Source: Cobetia sp. cqz5-12 (GTDB lineage Bacteria > Pseudomonadota > Gammaproteobacteria > Pseudomonadales > Halomonadaceae). Taken from it: a stretch of DNA of 64,000 bases. The position numbers and the translations under genes were made by a program. Under the pieces are notes generated by a model. That model was not told the origin of the DNA and ran no database searches. It worked only from the letters and a program-made list of their open reading frames with translations. Shown here piece by piece: positions 18,599-28,466 of the stretch (position 1 is its first letter; the number at the start of each line of letters is the position of its first letter). The stretch covers positions 3,457,638 to 3,521,637 of the forward strand of contig NZ_CP044522.1 in assembly GCF_016495405.1 (NCBI RefSeq). The letters are read 5' to 3'.

Positions 18599-18619
18599 CA
18601 TCAGAGCTTTTATCCGTGC

Positions 18620-19822
18620 TTACATCTGCACGACATCGAATTCGACGTCGGTGGCGACATCAGCATCGTAGTCGACGTCGTCACGGGTGAAGCCGAACAG
18701 CTTCAGGAATTCCTGCTTGTAGCTGGCGTAGTCGGTGATGTCGAACAGGTTGTCGCTGGTGACCTGCGGCCACAGTTCCTGACAGGCCTGCTGGACGTCG
18801 TCCTTCAGCTCCCAGTCGTCGAGACGCAGACGGCCGGACTCGTCGGTAGCGATCTCGCCTTCGCCGTAGAAGCGCTCGGCATAGAAGCGATTGAGCTGCT
18901 CGATGGTGCCTTCGTGCAGGCCCTTCTCCTTCATGATCTTGTAGACCATGGAGATGTAGAGCGGCATGACCGGAATCGCGGCGCTGGCCTGGGTGACCAC
19001 GGACTTGAGCACGGCCACGTGGGCACGACCGCCCTTGGCGGATAGCTTCTCGTGGATGCTGCCGGCGGCGCGGTCCAGATCTTCCTTGGCGCGACCCAGT
19101 GCACCGTGCCAGTAGATCGGCCAGGTGATCTCGGTGCCGATGTAGCTGAAGGCGACGGAGCGTGCGCCCTCCGCCAGCACGCCGGCCTCATCCAGCGCCT
19201 GCATCCACAGTTCCCAATCCTGCCCCCCCATCACGGTGACGGTATCTTCGATTTCCTGTTCGGTGGCCGGCTCGACCTCCGCTTCGATGATGGTGTCCTT
19301 GTTGGTGTCGATGGCGGTCGCACGGTAGGTCTCGCCGATCGGCTTGAGCACGGAGCGCTTCACTTCACCGCTGTCCGGCAACTTGCGCACCGGAGAGGCC
19401 AGCGAGTAGACGACGAGGTCGACTTCGCCCATGTTGGCCTTGATCAGCTCGATGGCCTTGGCGCGTGTCTCGTGAGAGAAGGCATCGCCGTTGATGGCCT
19501 GGCTGTAGAGCCCTTCCTGCTTGGCGAACTTGTCGAAGGCGGCAGAGTTGTACCAGCCTGCGGTACCAGCCTTCTTCTCGGTGCCCGGCTTCTCGAAGAA
19601 CACGCCCAGAGTGTCCGCGCCATAACCGAAGGCTGCCGTGATGCGTGCCGCGAGGCCATAGCCACTGGAAGAACCGATCACCAGCACCTTCTTCGGACCA
19701 CCGTCACGCTTGTCACCAACTGTCTTGCGGGTGATGGCGATCTGCTCGGCGACATTCTGCTCGCAGCCCTTGGGATGTGTGGTGGTGCAGATGAAGCCAC
19801 GAACCTTGGGTTTGATGATCAC
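18620..19822 (-). CDS. fabV: FabV-type enoyl-ACP reductase (trans-2-enoyl reductase)
   Basis: A 400-residue NAD(P)H-dependent reductase that completes each cycle of fatty acid elongation by reducing trans-2-enoyl-ACP. Members of this family are triclosan-insensitive. The start is GTG at 19822, giving the family N-terminus (M/V)[18 protein letters not shown], and the open frame before it has no such similarity. The nucleotide-binding loop [16 protein letters not shown] and the segment [19 protein letters not shown] followed by AKEDLD, which holds the tyrosine and lysine of the active site, are intact. Length equals the family (about 400). It is transcribed alone, with a hairpin downstream and a 350-bp divergent intergenic region upstream. 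Confidence 0.95.
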   Translation of the reverse strand: MIIKPKVRGFICTTTHPKGCEQNVAEQIAITRKTVGDKRDGGPKKVLVIGSSSGYGLAARITAAFGYGADTLGVFFEKPGTEKKAGTAGWYNSAAFDKFAKQEGLYSQAINGDAFSHETRAKAIELIKANMGEVDLVVYSLASPVRKLPDSGEVKRSVLKPIGETYRATAIDTNKDTIIEAEVEPATEQEIEDTVTVMGGQDWELWMQALDEAGVLAEGARSVAFSYIGTEITWPIYWHGALGRAKEDLDRAAGSIHEKLSAKGGRAHVAVLKSVVTQASAAIPVMPLYISMVYKIMKEKGLHEGTIEQLNRFYAERFYGEGEIATDESGRLRLDDWELKDDVQQACQELWPQVTSDNLFDITDYASYKQEFLKLFGFTRDDVDYDADVATDVEFDVVQM

Positions 19823-20172
19823 GTAAAGAACCTCGTTTGCTGTTGGCCCGGCGTGTACCCGCCGATGCGATACTCGCTTCACCCTGACAGCAGGCAATGG
19901 CCGTCCTTGGGTGGTGAAGCGTATCGTGAAATAGGGCGTTCGAATCCCGTAAAGCAGGCTCAGTGCCAGCTCATGGGCGCTATTCTAGCGGCTGTCGGCG
20001 ACGCTGTCCGCCCTGCTGTCATGATCCGCCATCTGCCTGCATATCACTGGAGCCAGCCGCGGCAGCTGCCGTATCATGTAGACCTTTTCACGTACTGCCA
20101 TTCCACTGCCGTCCTGCATTCGCCGCTGGTTGCCAGCCGCACTGTCCGACAGGCTCTGCCCAGGATGTTTTC
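19823..20172. other. divergent intergenic region, nothing recognised
   Basis: About 350 bp between fabV and the small plus-strand gene. It must hold both promoters, but I see no convincing -35/-10 pair, repeat or RNA structure. The open frame running into the plus-strand gene from 19963 lacks coding character before 20173. Confidence 0.5.
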
Positions 20173-20586
20173 ATGAACGATCAGAACGCTCACCTCGCCC
20201 CCGATGTGGCCGCCCTGCTCGAGCGCCGACAGGACATCTGGCTGGCGTTGTCTCCACTGTGGCTGGAGCGCGACCCACGTGAAGCCGAGTATCAGCACAT
20301 GGCAGAAGTCGTCGAGGCCCAGGGGCTGAGCTTCCAGGAACTGGAAAAGCTCTATCGCCTGGAGATGGCGCCGGTACTGGTACGAGAACAGGTCAGCATG
20401 ACGCCAAACTTCAAGGGTTTCGATGACAGCCAGCTGCTGTCACGCCTGCTGCAGCATACGCATCGTCTGACACGTGGCCGGCGCATGTTCTGGCTGCTGT
20501 TTTCGGGGCTGGCCACGATGCCGAGCCGCCATCGCTACGGCAATCTGCTCGAGATTCTGCACCTGCGCGGCAATACGCCCCGCTAG
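20173..20586 (+). CDS. small DUF7079-like protein of unknown function
   Basis: A 137-residue soluble protein beginning MNDQNAHLAPDVAALLERRQ. The opening ERRQDIWLALSPLWLERD, the phrase LSFQELEKLYRLEMAPVL and the following helical pattern resemble the DUF7079 family as I remember it. No function is known to me. The ATG at 20173 was chosen because the frame before it (open from 19963) is unlike protein. A purine-rich AGGATG lies just upstream. The C-terminal third has basic residues (HRLTRGRRMFW). It converges on lapG, with a shared terminator. Confidence 0.7.
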   Translation: MNDQNAHLAPDVAALLERRQDIWLALSPLWLERDPREAEYQHMAEVVEAQGLSFQELEKLYRLEMAPVLVREQVSMTPNFKGFDDSQLLSRLLQHTHRLTRGRRMFWLLFSGLATMPSRHRYGNLLEILHLRGNTPR

Positions 20587-20646
20587 CGCGCGCCCCGCCA
20601 TCTGCACGGGGCAGCTGACGAGGGCGCTGACCAGCAACGCCCGAAT

Positions 20647-20688
20647 GACAAGACACCCCGCGACCGGAAGGCCACGGGGTGTCTTGTC
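20647..20688. terminator. bidirectional terminator between the DUF7079-like gene and lapG
   Basis: Arms GACAAGACACCCCG (20647-20660) and its perfect complement (20675-20688) with a 14-base loop, placed between convergent genes. It probably ends the lapD-lapG transcript from the minus strand as well. Confidence 0.8.
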
Positions 20689-20771
20689 GTGCTGTAGTGC
20701 TTAGGTAGTGCTTAGCAGTGCTTAGAGCAGAGCTCAATCGCCATTCCTCGAGGGGGCTTTCGCCGCCGGAC

Positions 20772-21440
20772 TCATGGCCGTTTGTGGCGCGGCACTCTCA
20801 GCACTCCTTGTGCACGGCGCTTCTGCCAATCAGACAGACTTGAAAGGCCTTGGCTGTCACTGATGCGCTTGCCCCCATCCAGACGTTTGCTCATCCACAG
20901 CGCACTACCATTGAAACTGTAGATAGGCAGCAGGTCCGTGCGTTCACTGGCCGGCAGGATGGAACTGTTCAAGTTGTCCAGTACATCAGGATTGCGCGTA
21001 TTGGCACCCTGATAGGTCACGACCATGTGGAACTGGTTGAGGCTGAGCGCCTTGACGTAGTGCAGGCGCAGACGGTCTTCCGGTACGCCAAGCTCGCGCA
21101 GGGTCAGGTACTTGGCCATGGCGAAGTCATCACAATCACCGGCCCCGGCACCCAGAAACTCCTGCGGCGTCGCCCAGTAATCGGTTGCCCCCCAGACACT
21201 GAGGTCATCGGTGAAGTTGAGACGATTGAAGAAATCATTCACTTCACTCAACTGGCGCCTGACCGGCGCGCCCTCCAGCCGCTGCAACAATTGCTGCCAT
21301 TGCTGCACACGATTCCAGCCACCTGTCCCGTAGATCTGGATGAACTGGCGGGAATCCACCGCCTGTGCCAGACCTGCACCGAGCGACAACGCCAGCAGCA
21401 CCCCGACCGCAAGACCCTCCCACCAGCGGCGATGATTCAT
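20772..21440 (-). CDS. lapG: LapG periplasmic adhesin-cleaving cysteine protease
   Basis: A 222-residue protein with a basic N-terminus and hydrophobic segment ending LAQAVDS (signal peptide, residues 1-27). The rest is a bacterial transglutaminase-like cysteine protease domain: the catalytic Cys103 in GAGDCDDFAMAKYL, His138 in NQFHMVVTY and Asp155 in PDVLDNLN. In Pseudomonas, LapG cuts the N-terminus of LapA at a di-alanine, releasing the adhesin from the surface, unless LapD sequesters it. It sits 22 bp downstream of lapD, so the enzyme and its inhibitor are co-expressed. The acidic residues around the cysteine fit the known calcium requirement of the family. Confidence 0.95.
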   Translation of the reverse strand: MNHRRWWEGLAVGVLLALSLGAGLAQAVDSRQFIQIYGTGGWNRVQQWQQLLQRLEGAPVRRQLSEVNDFFNRLNFTDDLSVWGATDYWATPQEFLGAGAGDCDDFAMAKYLTLRELGVPEDRLRLHYVKALSLNQFHMVVTYQGANTRNPDVLDNLNSSILPASERTDLLPIYSFNGSALWMSKRLDGGKRISDSQGLSSLSDWQKRRAQGVLRVPRHKRP

Positions 21441-21462
21441 GTCGAGGCACCCTGAATGTCAC

Positions 21463-23412
21463 TTAGCGAGGCATATCTTCTGCTGGATTGGCGGGCCTAG
21501 CCATGACATCGACTGCCGGTGATACGAAGCCCTGGTAGCCATCTGCGCCCAGCGACATTGCCCGCTCCTGGTCCGCCTCGGACTCGACGCGGGTCACGAT
21601 GACCTGCGACTCGACCTGGTGCGCCGTCATGCACAGACTCTGCAACAGCTCGGTGTCGACATCTTCGCGCTTGAAGAACGCCTGGTCGATCTTGACGTAA
21701 TCAGGCCGCAGCGCCGACAGATAACTGAGTTCCTTCAGCTCTCGGGCGAAGCGGTCGATGCCGCCCCGCGCGCCCAGTCGACGAGCATGCCGGAACAGCA
21801 TCTTGATACGCTCCTGATGCCTGAGGGCAATGCTTTCGGACACCTCGATATCCAGACGCTTGCACAGGCGCGGATGCGCCGCCAACCAGTTGAGCAGACC
21901 AATATAACTGGCTTCATCGTCGAAGGTTTCTTCGGTCAGATTGAGCGCCAGCCTGGGCACTTCGATCCTGTCGATATAGGACGCCAGCCACTCCAGAGCG
22001 CGCAGATCGAACTGCGCCCCCATGCGGAAATGGCGAATCACGGGCAGGAAATCACCCGCACGATGCAGTTCATCACCATCGCGCAGACGGGCAAACAGCT
22101 CGCGGTGGAGCTCGCCACCATCATTGAGCAACACCGGCTGGGCAACGAAATCGAGCCCCTTGGGGGAATCCAGAGCCTTTTCGATGATCTCGCGCCACTC
22201 GCCTCGCGGACGCGCACGGCCACCCGCAGGGGCCAGTTCCACGCCCGACCCTTGCTCGATGGCCTGACGAAGCGTGGCATCTGCAACGGCAAACATCTGG
22301 GTGCGCTGCATGCCCGGCTCACGCCGAACGGCGCCAAGGGCACAGTTCTGCGGCGGAATGTCCACCAGCGGATTGGCATCCAACAGGTTATCGATATCCT
22401 CCGCCAATAGCGTGAGAAACTCCTGAAGTCGAGTCTCGTCAGTTTCCGGCAGCAACAGGCCGAAATCACTATTGGACAGACGCGCGGCGATGATCGCCTC
22501 ACCCGCCAGTTCGCGATCTTCCAGCTTGCGCGCAATGGCCTTCACCAGGGCGTCACGCCCCTTGTAGCCCTGCTCGCGATACACCACCTCGATATGCGAC
22601 ACGCGCAGCAACGCGAAGCTGCCACCCATTGGCTCGCTCAGCCACTCATCGACCGCTCGATTCAAATAGCCGCGGTTGCCAAGCCCCGATACCGAGTCTT
22701 CTTCCGCCTGGCGCTGCAGGCGCGCCAATTGCGCGGCCTGAGCCTCGAACTGGGTCTGCAGGCGCTGACCAAGACGATTGACCGCCGAGGTGATGCCCTT
22801 GAGCTCCGCCACCCTGGTCTCTTCCAGCGGCGCATCGAAGCGCTGGGTCTCCATTTCATTGAGGCGAGACGAGAGGCGCTCCAGCGGGCGCAGCAGACGG
22901 CGCATGACCAATGAGGCAATCAGCAGCGTGATCAGACCACCCAGCAACAGCCACAGCGCCAGACGCTTGGCCAGCTGCCAGAGCTGGTCATAGCCCTGGG
23001 CAGATTCGCCGGTCAGGCTGATCGTGCCCAGCGACGCCCAACCACCGGGCAGCTCGCGGCTCGCCGATTCCACCGGCATGGGGATCAGGTCACGAAACCA
23101 CTCCGGTGCCAGACTCTCACGCACGACATTGAAAGCGATGGGCGTCGCGATCGCCACGCTCTCCAGTCTGGCATCGCGCACATGGCCACCATCCACCGTG
23201 GCACGCATCAAGGCTTCGGCACTGGCGGCATCGCCAAGCTCTACATGTGGCACCAGCGCGAGACTCAAGCTCTGGGCGAGATTCGAGAGTTCGACGCGTT
23301 GTCGTTCGGCCAATGCATCACGGGTGTTGTTGACCTGGATGAAGAAGATACCGAGGGAGAACCCCAACAATACCAGCAACATCAAGGTAAACAGGCGGCG
23401 CGAAAGACTCAT
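21463..23412 (-). CDS. lapD: LapD c-di-GMP receptor controlling LapG
   Basis: A 649-residue inner-membrane receptor. TM1 spans about residues 8-28, a periplasmic output domain runs to about 147, TM2 follows (LALWLLLGGLITLLIASLVM), then HAMP, GGDEF and EAL domains. The GGDEF site is degenerate (RLSNSDFGLLLP) and the EAL signature is replaced (HRELFARL), so it should bind rather than make or degrade c-di-GMP. In the periplasmic domain, LPGGWASLGT places a tryptophan at 125, the position of the LapG-contacting tryptophan in P. fluorescens LapD as I recall. ATG 23412 has GAGGAAA upstream. A hairpin lies between lapE and lapD. Confidence 0.95.
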   Translation of the reverse strand: MSLSRRLFTLMLLVLLGFSLGIFFIQVNNTRDALAERQRVELSNLAQSLSLALVPHVELGDAASAEALMRATVDGGHVRDARLESVAIATPIAFNVVRESLAPEWFRDLIPMPVESASRELPGGWASLGTISLTGESAQGYDQLWQLAKRLALWLLLGGLITLLIASLVMRRLLRPLERLSSRLNEMETQRFDAPLEETRVAELKGITSAVNRLGQRLQTQFEAQAAQLARLQRQAEEDSVSGLGNRGYLNRAVDEWLSEPMGGSFALLRVSHIEVVYREQGYKGRDALVKAIARKLEDRELAGEAIIAARLSNSDFGLLLPETDETRLQEFLTLLAEDIDNLLDANPLVDIPPQNCALGAVRREPGMQRTQMFAVADATLRQAIEQGSGVELAPAGGRARPRGEWREIIEKALDSPKGLDFVAQPVLLNDGGELHRELFARLRDGDELHRAGDFLPVIRHFRMGAQFDLRALEWLASYIDRIEVPRLALNLTEETFDDEASYIGLLNWLAAHPRLCKRLDIEVSESIALRHQERIKMLFRHARRLGARGGIDRFARELKELSYLSALRPDYVKIDQAFFKREDVDTELLQSLCMTAHQVESQVIVTRVESEADQERAMSLGADGYQGFVSPAVDVMARPANPAEDMPR

Positions 23413-23442
23413 CTGATTTCCTCATCAACCATCAGCATGGCA

Positions 23443-23471
23443 ACGGCGCTTCCAGTGTGCGGAAGCGCCGT
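23443..23471 (-). terminator. hairpin between lapE and lapD
   Basis: An 11-bp perfect stem (ACGGCGCTTCC at 23443-23453, complement at 23461-23471, 7-base loop), starting eight bases past the lapE stop on the minus strand. The tail TTGCC is not U-rich, so it may only attenuate readthrough from the exporter genes into lapD-lapG. Confidence 0.55.
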
Positions 23472-23478
23472 GGGTGGC

Positions 23479-24786
23479 TTAGCCCTGTTGTTGGACGGGG
23501 ACGGCAACACTCATGGAATCCAGCAGAGCGCCGGTCGCCGACAGCAGACGATAGTTGGCGGTTTCCAGATCAAAACGGGCGCGAATCAGGTTCTGTTGAG
23601 AGGTGAACAACTCACTCTCACTGTCCAGAAGGTCCAGCAATGTGCGGCGCCCAATATCGAATTGCTTACGATAACTCTCGCGGGTATCGGTCGCGGCACG
23701 CACATAGCTTTCCAGGTAATCGATCTGGCGCTTGAGGTTCTCGCGGGCATTCCATGCCAGACGAATCTCGTCACGCACATCGCGCATCACGCGATCATTG
23801 TCGTGCTCGACCGCTTCCAGCGCTGCCTGACGGCCGCGGATCTCGGATTGATCACGGCCACCACGATACAGGTTGTAGCGCATGACCAGTTCGACGCTCC
23901 AGTCGTCTGACTTGCTCTCGTCCTGATCATAATCATTGTCCAGCGTGCGATTGCCTTCGAGACTGAACTCGGGGTAGTTATCGCCCTTCTCGGCATTCAC
24001 TTCATGACGTGCAGCGTCAATGGAGACCCGCGCTGCCGCCAACAGCGGGTTGCGCTGATTGGCCTGTACATAGGCGCTCTCGACATCCTCGCTGAGCAGG
24101 CTGGTGTCGATGCCCGGCATGCTGAGGTCCGACGGCATCTCACCCACCAGACGCAGATAGGCAGAGCGGGAGTCCTCGAGATTGTTGATCGATGACAGCA
24201 CGCTGGCTTCGGCATTGGCCAGACGACCATCCACCTGACGCACGTCACTGCGCGCACCAAGGCCGGATTCCGCACGCCGCCCGATATCATTCGAGATGCG
24301 ACGGTGAGCCTCGAGATTGGCTTGTGCGTACTTGAGAATCAGCTCATCACGCATGACCTGCAGGTAGGCACCGGCCGTATCCAGCGCGATGTCATTGGCC
24401 TCGGCCGCGACCTGCAGGCGCTGGTAGTCCGCCTCTGTCTCGGCCTGACGGATGCGCTCGATTGTCGTGTTGCCGTCCCAGAGCAGCTGACGGATGGTCA
24501 GATCAAGACGCGTGTAATCGTGCCAGTCGTCGTCATCATTGACGCCGTCATCTTCCGAGTCGAACTTGCCATAACCCAGGCGGCCGGTCAGATCCACCGT
24601 CGGGCGATACGCCCCGCGCTGGGTTTCCGCTTCCTCGAGTCGCTGGATGTGGCGTGAAACCTGAATGCGCGTGCGCGGGTTTTCCATTACCGCTCGGGAT
24701 ACGGCCTCTTCAAGAGTCGCAGCCGAAGCCTGAACGCCAAACCCCATCCCTGCGGCGATGCTCAACGCCAAGAGTGTCTTTTTCAT
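23479..24786 (-). CDS. lapE: TolC-family outer-membrane channel of the adhesin exporter (LapE)
   Basis: A 435-residue outer-membrane efflux protein. The N-terminus MKKTLLALSIAAGMGFGVQA ending in ASA is a signal peptide, followed by ATLEEAVSRAVMENPRTRIQ, the usual start of TolC-like helices. Two repeated halves rich in Ala/Gln/Arg coiled-coil helices follow, with the typical ending SFQLLSATGAL-like region seen here as NYRLLSATGALLDSM. It lies 33 bp after the lapC gene, so it should be the dedicated channel of the LapBCE type I system. In Pseudomonas LapE also retains LapA in the channel before LapG cleavage. GAGGG lies upstream of the ATG. Confidence 0.93.
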   Translation of the reverse strand: MKKTLLALSIAAGMGFGVQASAATLEEAVSRAVMENPRTRIQVSRHIQRLEEAETQRGAYRPTVDLTGRLGYGKFDSEDDGVNDDDDWHDYTRLDLTIRQLLWDGNTTIERIRQAETEADYQRLQVAAEANDIALDTAGAYLQVMRDELILKYAQANLEAHRRISNDIGRRAESGLGARSDVRQVDGRLANAEASVLSSINNLEDSRSAYLRLVGEMPSDLSMPGIDTSLLSEDVESAYVQANQRNPLLAAARVSIDAARHEVNAEKGDNYPEFSLEGNRTLDNDYDQDESKSDDWSVELVMRYNLYRGGRDQSEIRGRQAALEAVEHDNDRVMRDVRDEIRLAWNARENLKRQIDYLESYVRAATDTRESYRKQFDIGRRTLLDLLDSESELFTSQQNLIRARFDLETANYRLLSATGALLDSMSVAVPVQQQG

Positions 24787-24819
24787 TATGAGTTACCCTC
24801 GAATCCATCAAATCCTTGA

Positions 24820-26202
24820 TCAACGTTCACGCAAGGCACCTTGCCTGGCGCGCAGAATCGGCTTCATCAAATATTGCAGTACGGTCTGATTGCCAGTGAT
24901 CACATCGACGCTGGCCTGCATACCCGGGATGATCGTGAGCGGATCCGAGTCACTTCCAAGGTGGTTCTGCTCCGTCAGCACCTTGATCTCGTAGAAACTG
25001 TTGCCTTCTTCATCCTGCACAGTATCCGCACTGATCTGATCGACCTTGCCTTCCAACCCACCGTAGATGGTGAAGTCGTAGGCAGATAACTTGACGACGG
25101 CCGGCTGTCCGATTCTCAGGAAGCCGATGTCCTTGGGAGCGACTCGCGCCTGAACCAGCAGCTGATCCTCGATGGGAACGATCTCCATCAGGTCTTCCCC
25201 GGGCTCGATGACGCCGCCTATGGTATTGATATTCAGCGTCTTGATGGCGCCCTGAACCGGAGAGGTCACCAAAGTACGATCGAGTCGGTCCTGAAGACTG
25301 GTGCGCCCCTCACGCAAGCGACCCAGATCCGCCTGGGTCTTGGCGAGCTCTTCCGCGGCACGCGAGCGAAATTCCTGCGCGACGCCGACCCGGTTCGAGA
25401 TGGCCTCATCCAGCTCCGATTGCTTGCCCGGCACGGCCAGGCGCGCCGACTCAAGATCACCACGCAGGTCGTTGACCTCACGCTGGATCTTGAGAAGGTC
25501 CACCTGAGAGACCACGCCTTCACGCACCAGCGGGGCCGTCATGCCGAGCTCGCGACGCGACAGTTGATAGCTGCGCTCGAGACTGTTGATGCGCGATCTC
25601 AACTCACGCAATTCCTGCTCCTTCTGCAGAATCTGTTCACGCGCGCCATTGAGGCCACTGTTGAGCTGATTCAGATGTGTGCGATATGCGGTCATCGCAC
25701 GCGATACCAGAGCGGGACTGCGCGCCTTGAATTCTTCGTCGAAGGGCAACTCGATATTCTTCACGCTCACCTGATCCTTCCAGGCATCCGCGGAGGCGTT
25801 GACCTCGATGGAATCAAGTTCGGTGTCGTACTGCATGATGGTGGCCTGCAGGCCATCGAGGGTCGAGACACGCTCGCGCAGATCGGAACCTGCACTGGTG
25901 TCATCGATGCGCAGCAGTGGCTCCCCGGGCGAGACAACCTGACCTTCCTTGATATAGATCTCGCGCACGATACCGCCTTCCAGGTTCTGCACGACCTGCA
26001 GGTGCGTCGAGGGCACGACCTTGCCCGAGCCACGCGTGACGACCTCCAGACTCGCCTGGCTGGCCCAGATGATGAAGATGACCACGAATGCGAGCACCAT
26101 CCAGATCAGGATGCGCGACTTCCAGGGAGTCGCCAGCAACACGGCCGAGCTGACATCGTCGAGATGGTGAAGGTCACGCTGCTCAATCGGTGCCTTAGCC
26201 AC
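24820..26202 (-). CDS. lapC: HlyD-type membrane fusion protein of type I secretion (LapC)
   Basis: A 460-residue periplasmic adaptor. It has a cytoplasmic tail of about 28 residues, one TM segment (ILIWMVLAFVVIFIIWA), the HlyD opening VVTRGSGKVVPSTHLQVVQN followed by LEGGIVREIYIKEGQVV (lipoyl half), a long coiled coil of about 200 residues, and a C-terminal beta-barrel ending in EIKVLTEQNHLG and GMQASVDVITG. The start is GTG at 26202 with AGGAGG six bases upstream; it overlaps the lapB stop by eight bases. It links the ABC transporter to the outer-membrane channel. The tail PILRARQGALRER is the short basic C-terminus usual for the family. Confidence 0.94.
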   Translation of the reverse strand: MAKAPIEQRDLHHLDDVSSAVLLATPWKSRILIWMVLAFVVIFIIWASQASLEVVTRGSGKVVPSTHLQVVQNLEGGIVREIYIKEGQVVSPGEPLLRIDDTSAGSDLRERVSTLDGLQATIMQYDTELDSIEVNASADAWKDQVSVKNIELPFDEEFKARSPALVSRAMTAYRTHLNQLNSGLNGAREQILQKEQELRELRSRINSLERSYQLSRRELGMTAPLVREGVVSQVDLLKIQREVNDLRGDLESARLAVPGKQSELDEAISNRVGVAQEFRSRAAEELAKTQADLGRLREGRTSLQDRLDRTLVTSPVQGAIKTLNINTIGGVIEPGEDLMEIVPIEDQLLVQARVAPKDIGFLRIGQPAVVKLSAYDFTIYGGLEGKVDQISADTVQDEEGNSFYEIKVLTEQNHLGSDSDPLTIIPGMQASVDVITGNQTVLQYLMKPILRARQGALRER

Positions 26203-28369
26203 GATTCACCTCCTGCTTGCGCCCGGCGACTCGGCCTTCATTCAAGGCGCTCAGCACCTGCTGCTTGGGCCCATCGGCGACGATGCGCCCTCCTTCCATG
26301 ACGATGACGCGGTCTACCACGTCGAGCATGCTGCTCTTGTGGGTGACCAGCACCAGCGTCTGACTGCGCGGCAGGGACTTGAGCATTCTGCGCAGCCGCA
26401 GCTCGGCGCGATTATCCATGTGCGAACCAGGCTCATCGAGCAGCAAGAGCGGGGGACGCATCAAGAGTGCGCGTGCCAGCAAGACTGTCTGACGCTGACC
26501 GCTGGAGAGCATGCGTCCGCCTTCACCGACCTGACGGTCCAGACCTTCGGGATGATGACGAGTGAATTCGGTCACGCCGGAGGCATCAGCTGCGAGATCG
26601 ATCTGTACATCACTGGCGTGTGGTTGGCCAAGAGTGATGTTGTCGCGAATGGAGCCGAAGAACAGTGAACTGTCCTGGCCCGCATGGCCGATATGCCGAC
26701 GTACGTCGGCGGGGTGCAGTTGATTGAGATCCAGCCCATCAATGCGAACGCTGCCCGCCGTGGCGCGATACAGGCCAGAGACAAGACGCTGCAAGGTACT
26801 CTTGCCAGCACCGATACGCCCGATGATCGCGATCCTCTCACCTGGATTGATGGTCAGTGAGATATCCGATACGGCAGGCGGCGTATTCGGCGCATAGGCA
26901 AAGCCGACGCGATCGAATTCGATACGCATCTGCAGGTGCTCGCGGTGAACGTAACGACGATCTTCCGACTCTTCCGGCAATGCCATGATCTGCTCAAGCG
27001 CACTCATCGCACTGCGAGTCTGGCCGATGCGCGTGATCAGCAACGCCAACTGCCCCAGCGGCTGCAATGCACGCCCGGACAGCATGACCGCGGCGATCAA
27101 GCCACCGACAGACAGGCGTGCATCCGCGATCAGATAGACCCCGAACACGACCAGTGCCACCGTGGTAGCCTGTGTCAGCGACATGCTCAGCGAGCTGACA
27201 GAGGTCGTCAGATTGCGGCTTTTCACCCCCCAATGCGCGATCTGCCCGACGGCGCGTTCATACCGGCGCTGGGTTTCACCCTGAGCATTGGCCAGCTTGA
27301 GACTCTCGAGACCTGAGACTGCTTCGACGAGGCGCGCATTGCGCTCCGTCGCCAGGCGCGAACCCTGCTCGATACTGCTGCGCAGCGGTTTCTGGATCGC
27401 CAGACTGTAGACAAGCAGGATCACGAGCGCGGCGAATGGCACCAGAACCAATGGTCCAGCCACGATCCAGATCACCAGCAGGAACAGCAGGGCAAACGGC
27501 AGATCGACCAGAGTGGTCAAGGTCGCGGAGGTAAAGAACTCGCGGATCGAATCGAACTCCTGCAGGTGCTTCACATAGCCACCGACGGAGCCGGGACGCG
27601 CTTCCATCCGCAGGTTCATGGTCTTGGAGAAGAGCTTCGAGGTCAGCAGTACCTCGGACTTCTTGCCCGCCGTGTCCATGAAGTAGGCGCGTGTCTGGCG
27701 CATCACGAAGTCAAACACCATGATGATCGCCATACCCGTCGCCAGGACCCACAGCGTGTTGAAGGCCAGGTTAGGCACGACCTTGTCATAGGCATTCATC
27801 ACGAACAGTGGTGATGCCACGGCGAACAGGTTGATCAATATCGACGCCAGGATCACGTCACGGTAGATCGGCCGCGACAGCTTCAGCGTCGACCAGAACC
27901 AATGACCATCGCTCTGCTTGAGCGTTTCCGGGGCGCGTTCATCAAAGCGGTGCTCCTGCTTGAGATAGACGACACGCCCATCATGACGCTCAGCCAGTGA
28001 TTCGATGTCCACCAGTTCATCGCCATCGGCCTCAGGCTGATGAATCCTGGCCTTGCCTGCGTCGTTGTCGACCTCCAGCAAGACGACAGCACGCTCTTCC
28101 TTGAGTATGAGAATGCACGGCATCAACATGTCGCTGATGGCCGTGATCTGCTGGTTGACCAGTTTGGCACTCAGATTGGCACGTGCCGCGGCACGACTGA
28201 CAAGCGCCAGGGGAAGTCGGCCTTCCTCCATGGGAAGACCATCGACCAGCACTGCTGCAGATCTGGGATTGCCGTGGTAACGCGCCATGAAGACCAGCGC
28301 ATTGAGAAGGGGGTCGCCCTCCCTCTCGCCAACAGGCTCCGGTCTTAATGGCGTGGGTTGATCGCTCAA
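26195..28369 (-). CDS. lapB: type I secretion ABC transporter (LapB)
   Basis: A 724-residue fused permease-ATPase that powers export of the giant adhesin. The first 150 residues are a C39-peptidase-like domain without the catalytic cysteine (the LssB/LapB type), so it should bind but not cut the substrate. Six TM segments span about 160-450. The ATPase has Walker A IGRIGAGKST, the signature LSSGQRQTVLLARALL, Walker B LLLLDEPGSHMD and the H-loop VLVTHKSSM. The start is TTG at 28369 (protein M-SDQPTPLRPEP) with AAGGAGG upstream. It follows the adhesin gene, separated by a terminator and about 50 bp that should carry its promoter. Confidence 0.95.
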   Translation of the reverse strand: MSDQPTPLRPEPVGEREGDPLLNALVFMARYHGNPRSAAVLVDGLPMEEGRLPLALVSRAAARANLSAKLVNQQITAISDMLMPCILILKEERAVVLLEVDNDAGKARIHQPEADGDELVDIESLAERHDGRVVYLKQEHRFDERAPETLKQSDGHWFWSTLKLSRPIYRDVILASILINLFAVASPLFVMNAYDKVVPNLAFNTLWVLATGMAIIMVFDFVMRQTRAYFMDTAGKKSEVLLTSKLFSKTMNLRMEARPGSVGGYVKHLQEFDSIREFFTSATLTTLVDLPFALLFLLVIWIVAGPLVLVPFAALVILLVYSLAIQKPLRSSIEQGSRLATERNARLVEAVSGLESLKLANAQGETQRRYERAVGQIAHWGVKSRNLTTSVSSLSMSLTQATTVALVVFGVYLIADARLSVGGLIAAVMLSGRALQPLGQLALLITRIGQTRSAMSALEQIMALPEESEDRRYVHREHLQMRIEFDRVGFAYAPNTPPAVSDISLTINPGERIAIIGRIGAGKSTLQRLVSGLYRATAGSVRIDGLDLNQLHPADVRRHIGHAGQDSSLFFGSIRDNITLGQPHASDVQIDLAADASGVTEFTRHHPEGLDRQVGEGGRMLSSGQRQTVLLARALLMRPPLLLLDEPGSHMDNRAELRLRRMLKSLPRSQTLVLVTHKSSMLDVVDRVIVMEGGRIVADGPKQQVLSALNEGRVAGRKQEVNRG

Positions 28370-28420
28370 CCTGTCCTCCTTAGTAGGGCACTTCGCAGAT
28401 GTCTCTACGGCAAAGTCTAA

Positions 28421-28454
28421 TACAACAAGGGGAGACAGCCTAAGCCATCTCCCC
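28421..28454 (-). terminator. intrinsic terminator of lapA
   Basis: On the minus strand, GGGGAGATGGC - TTAG - GCTGTCTCCCC forms an 11-bp stem with two G-T wobbles (28429-28454), followed by TTGTTGTA. It begins 12 bases after the adhesin stop, so most lapA transcription should end before lapB. Confidence 0.85.
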
Positions 28455-28466
28455 TATCCCATCGAT

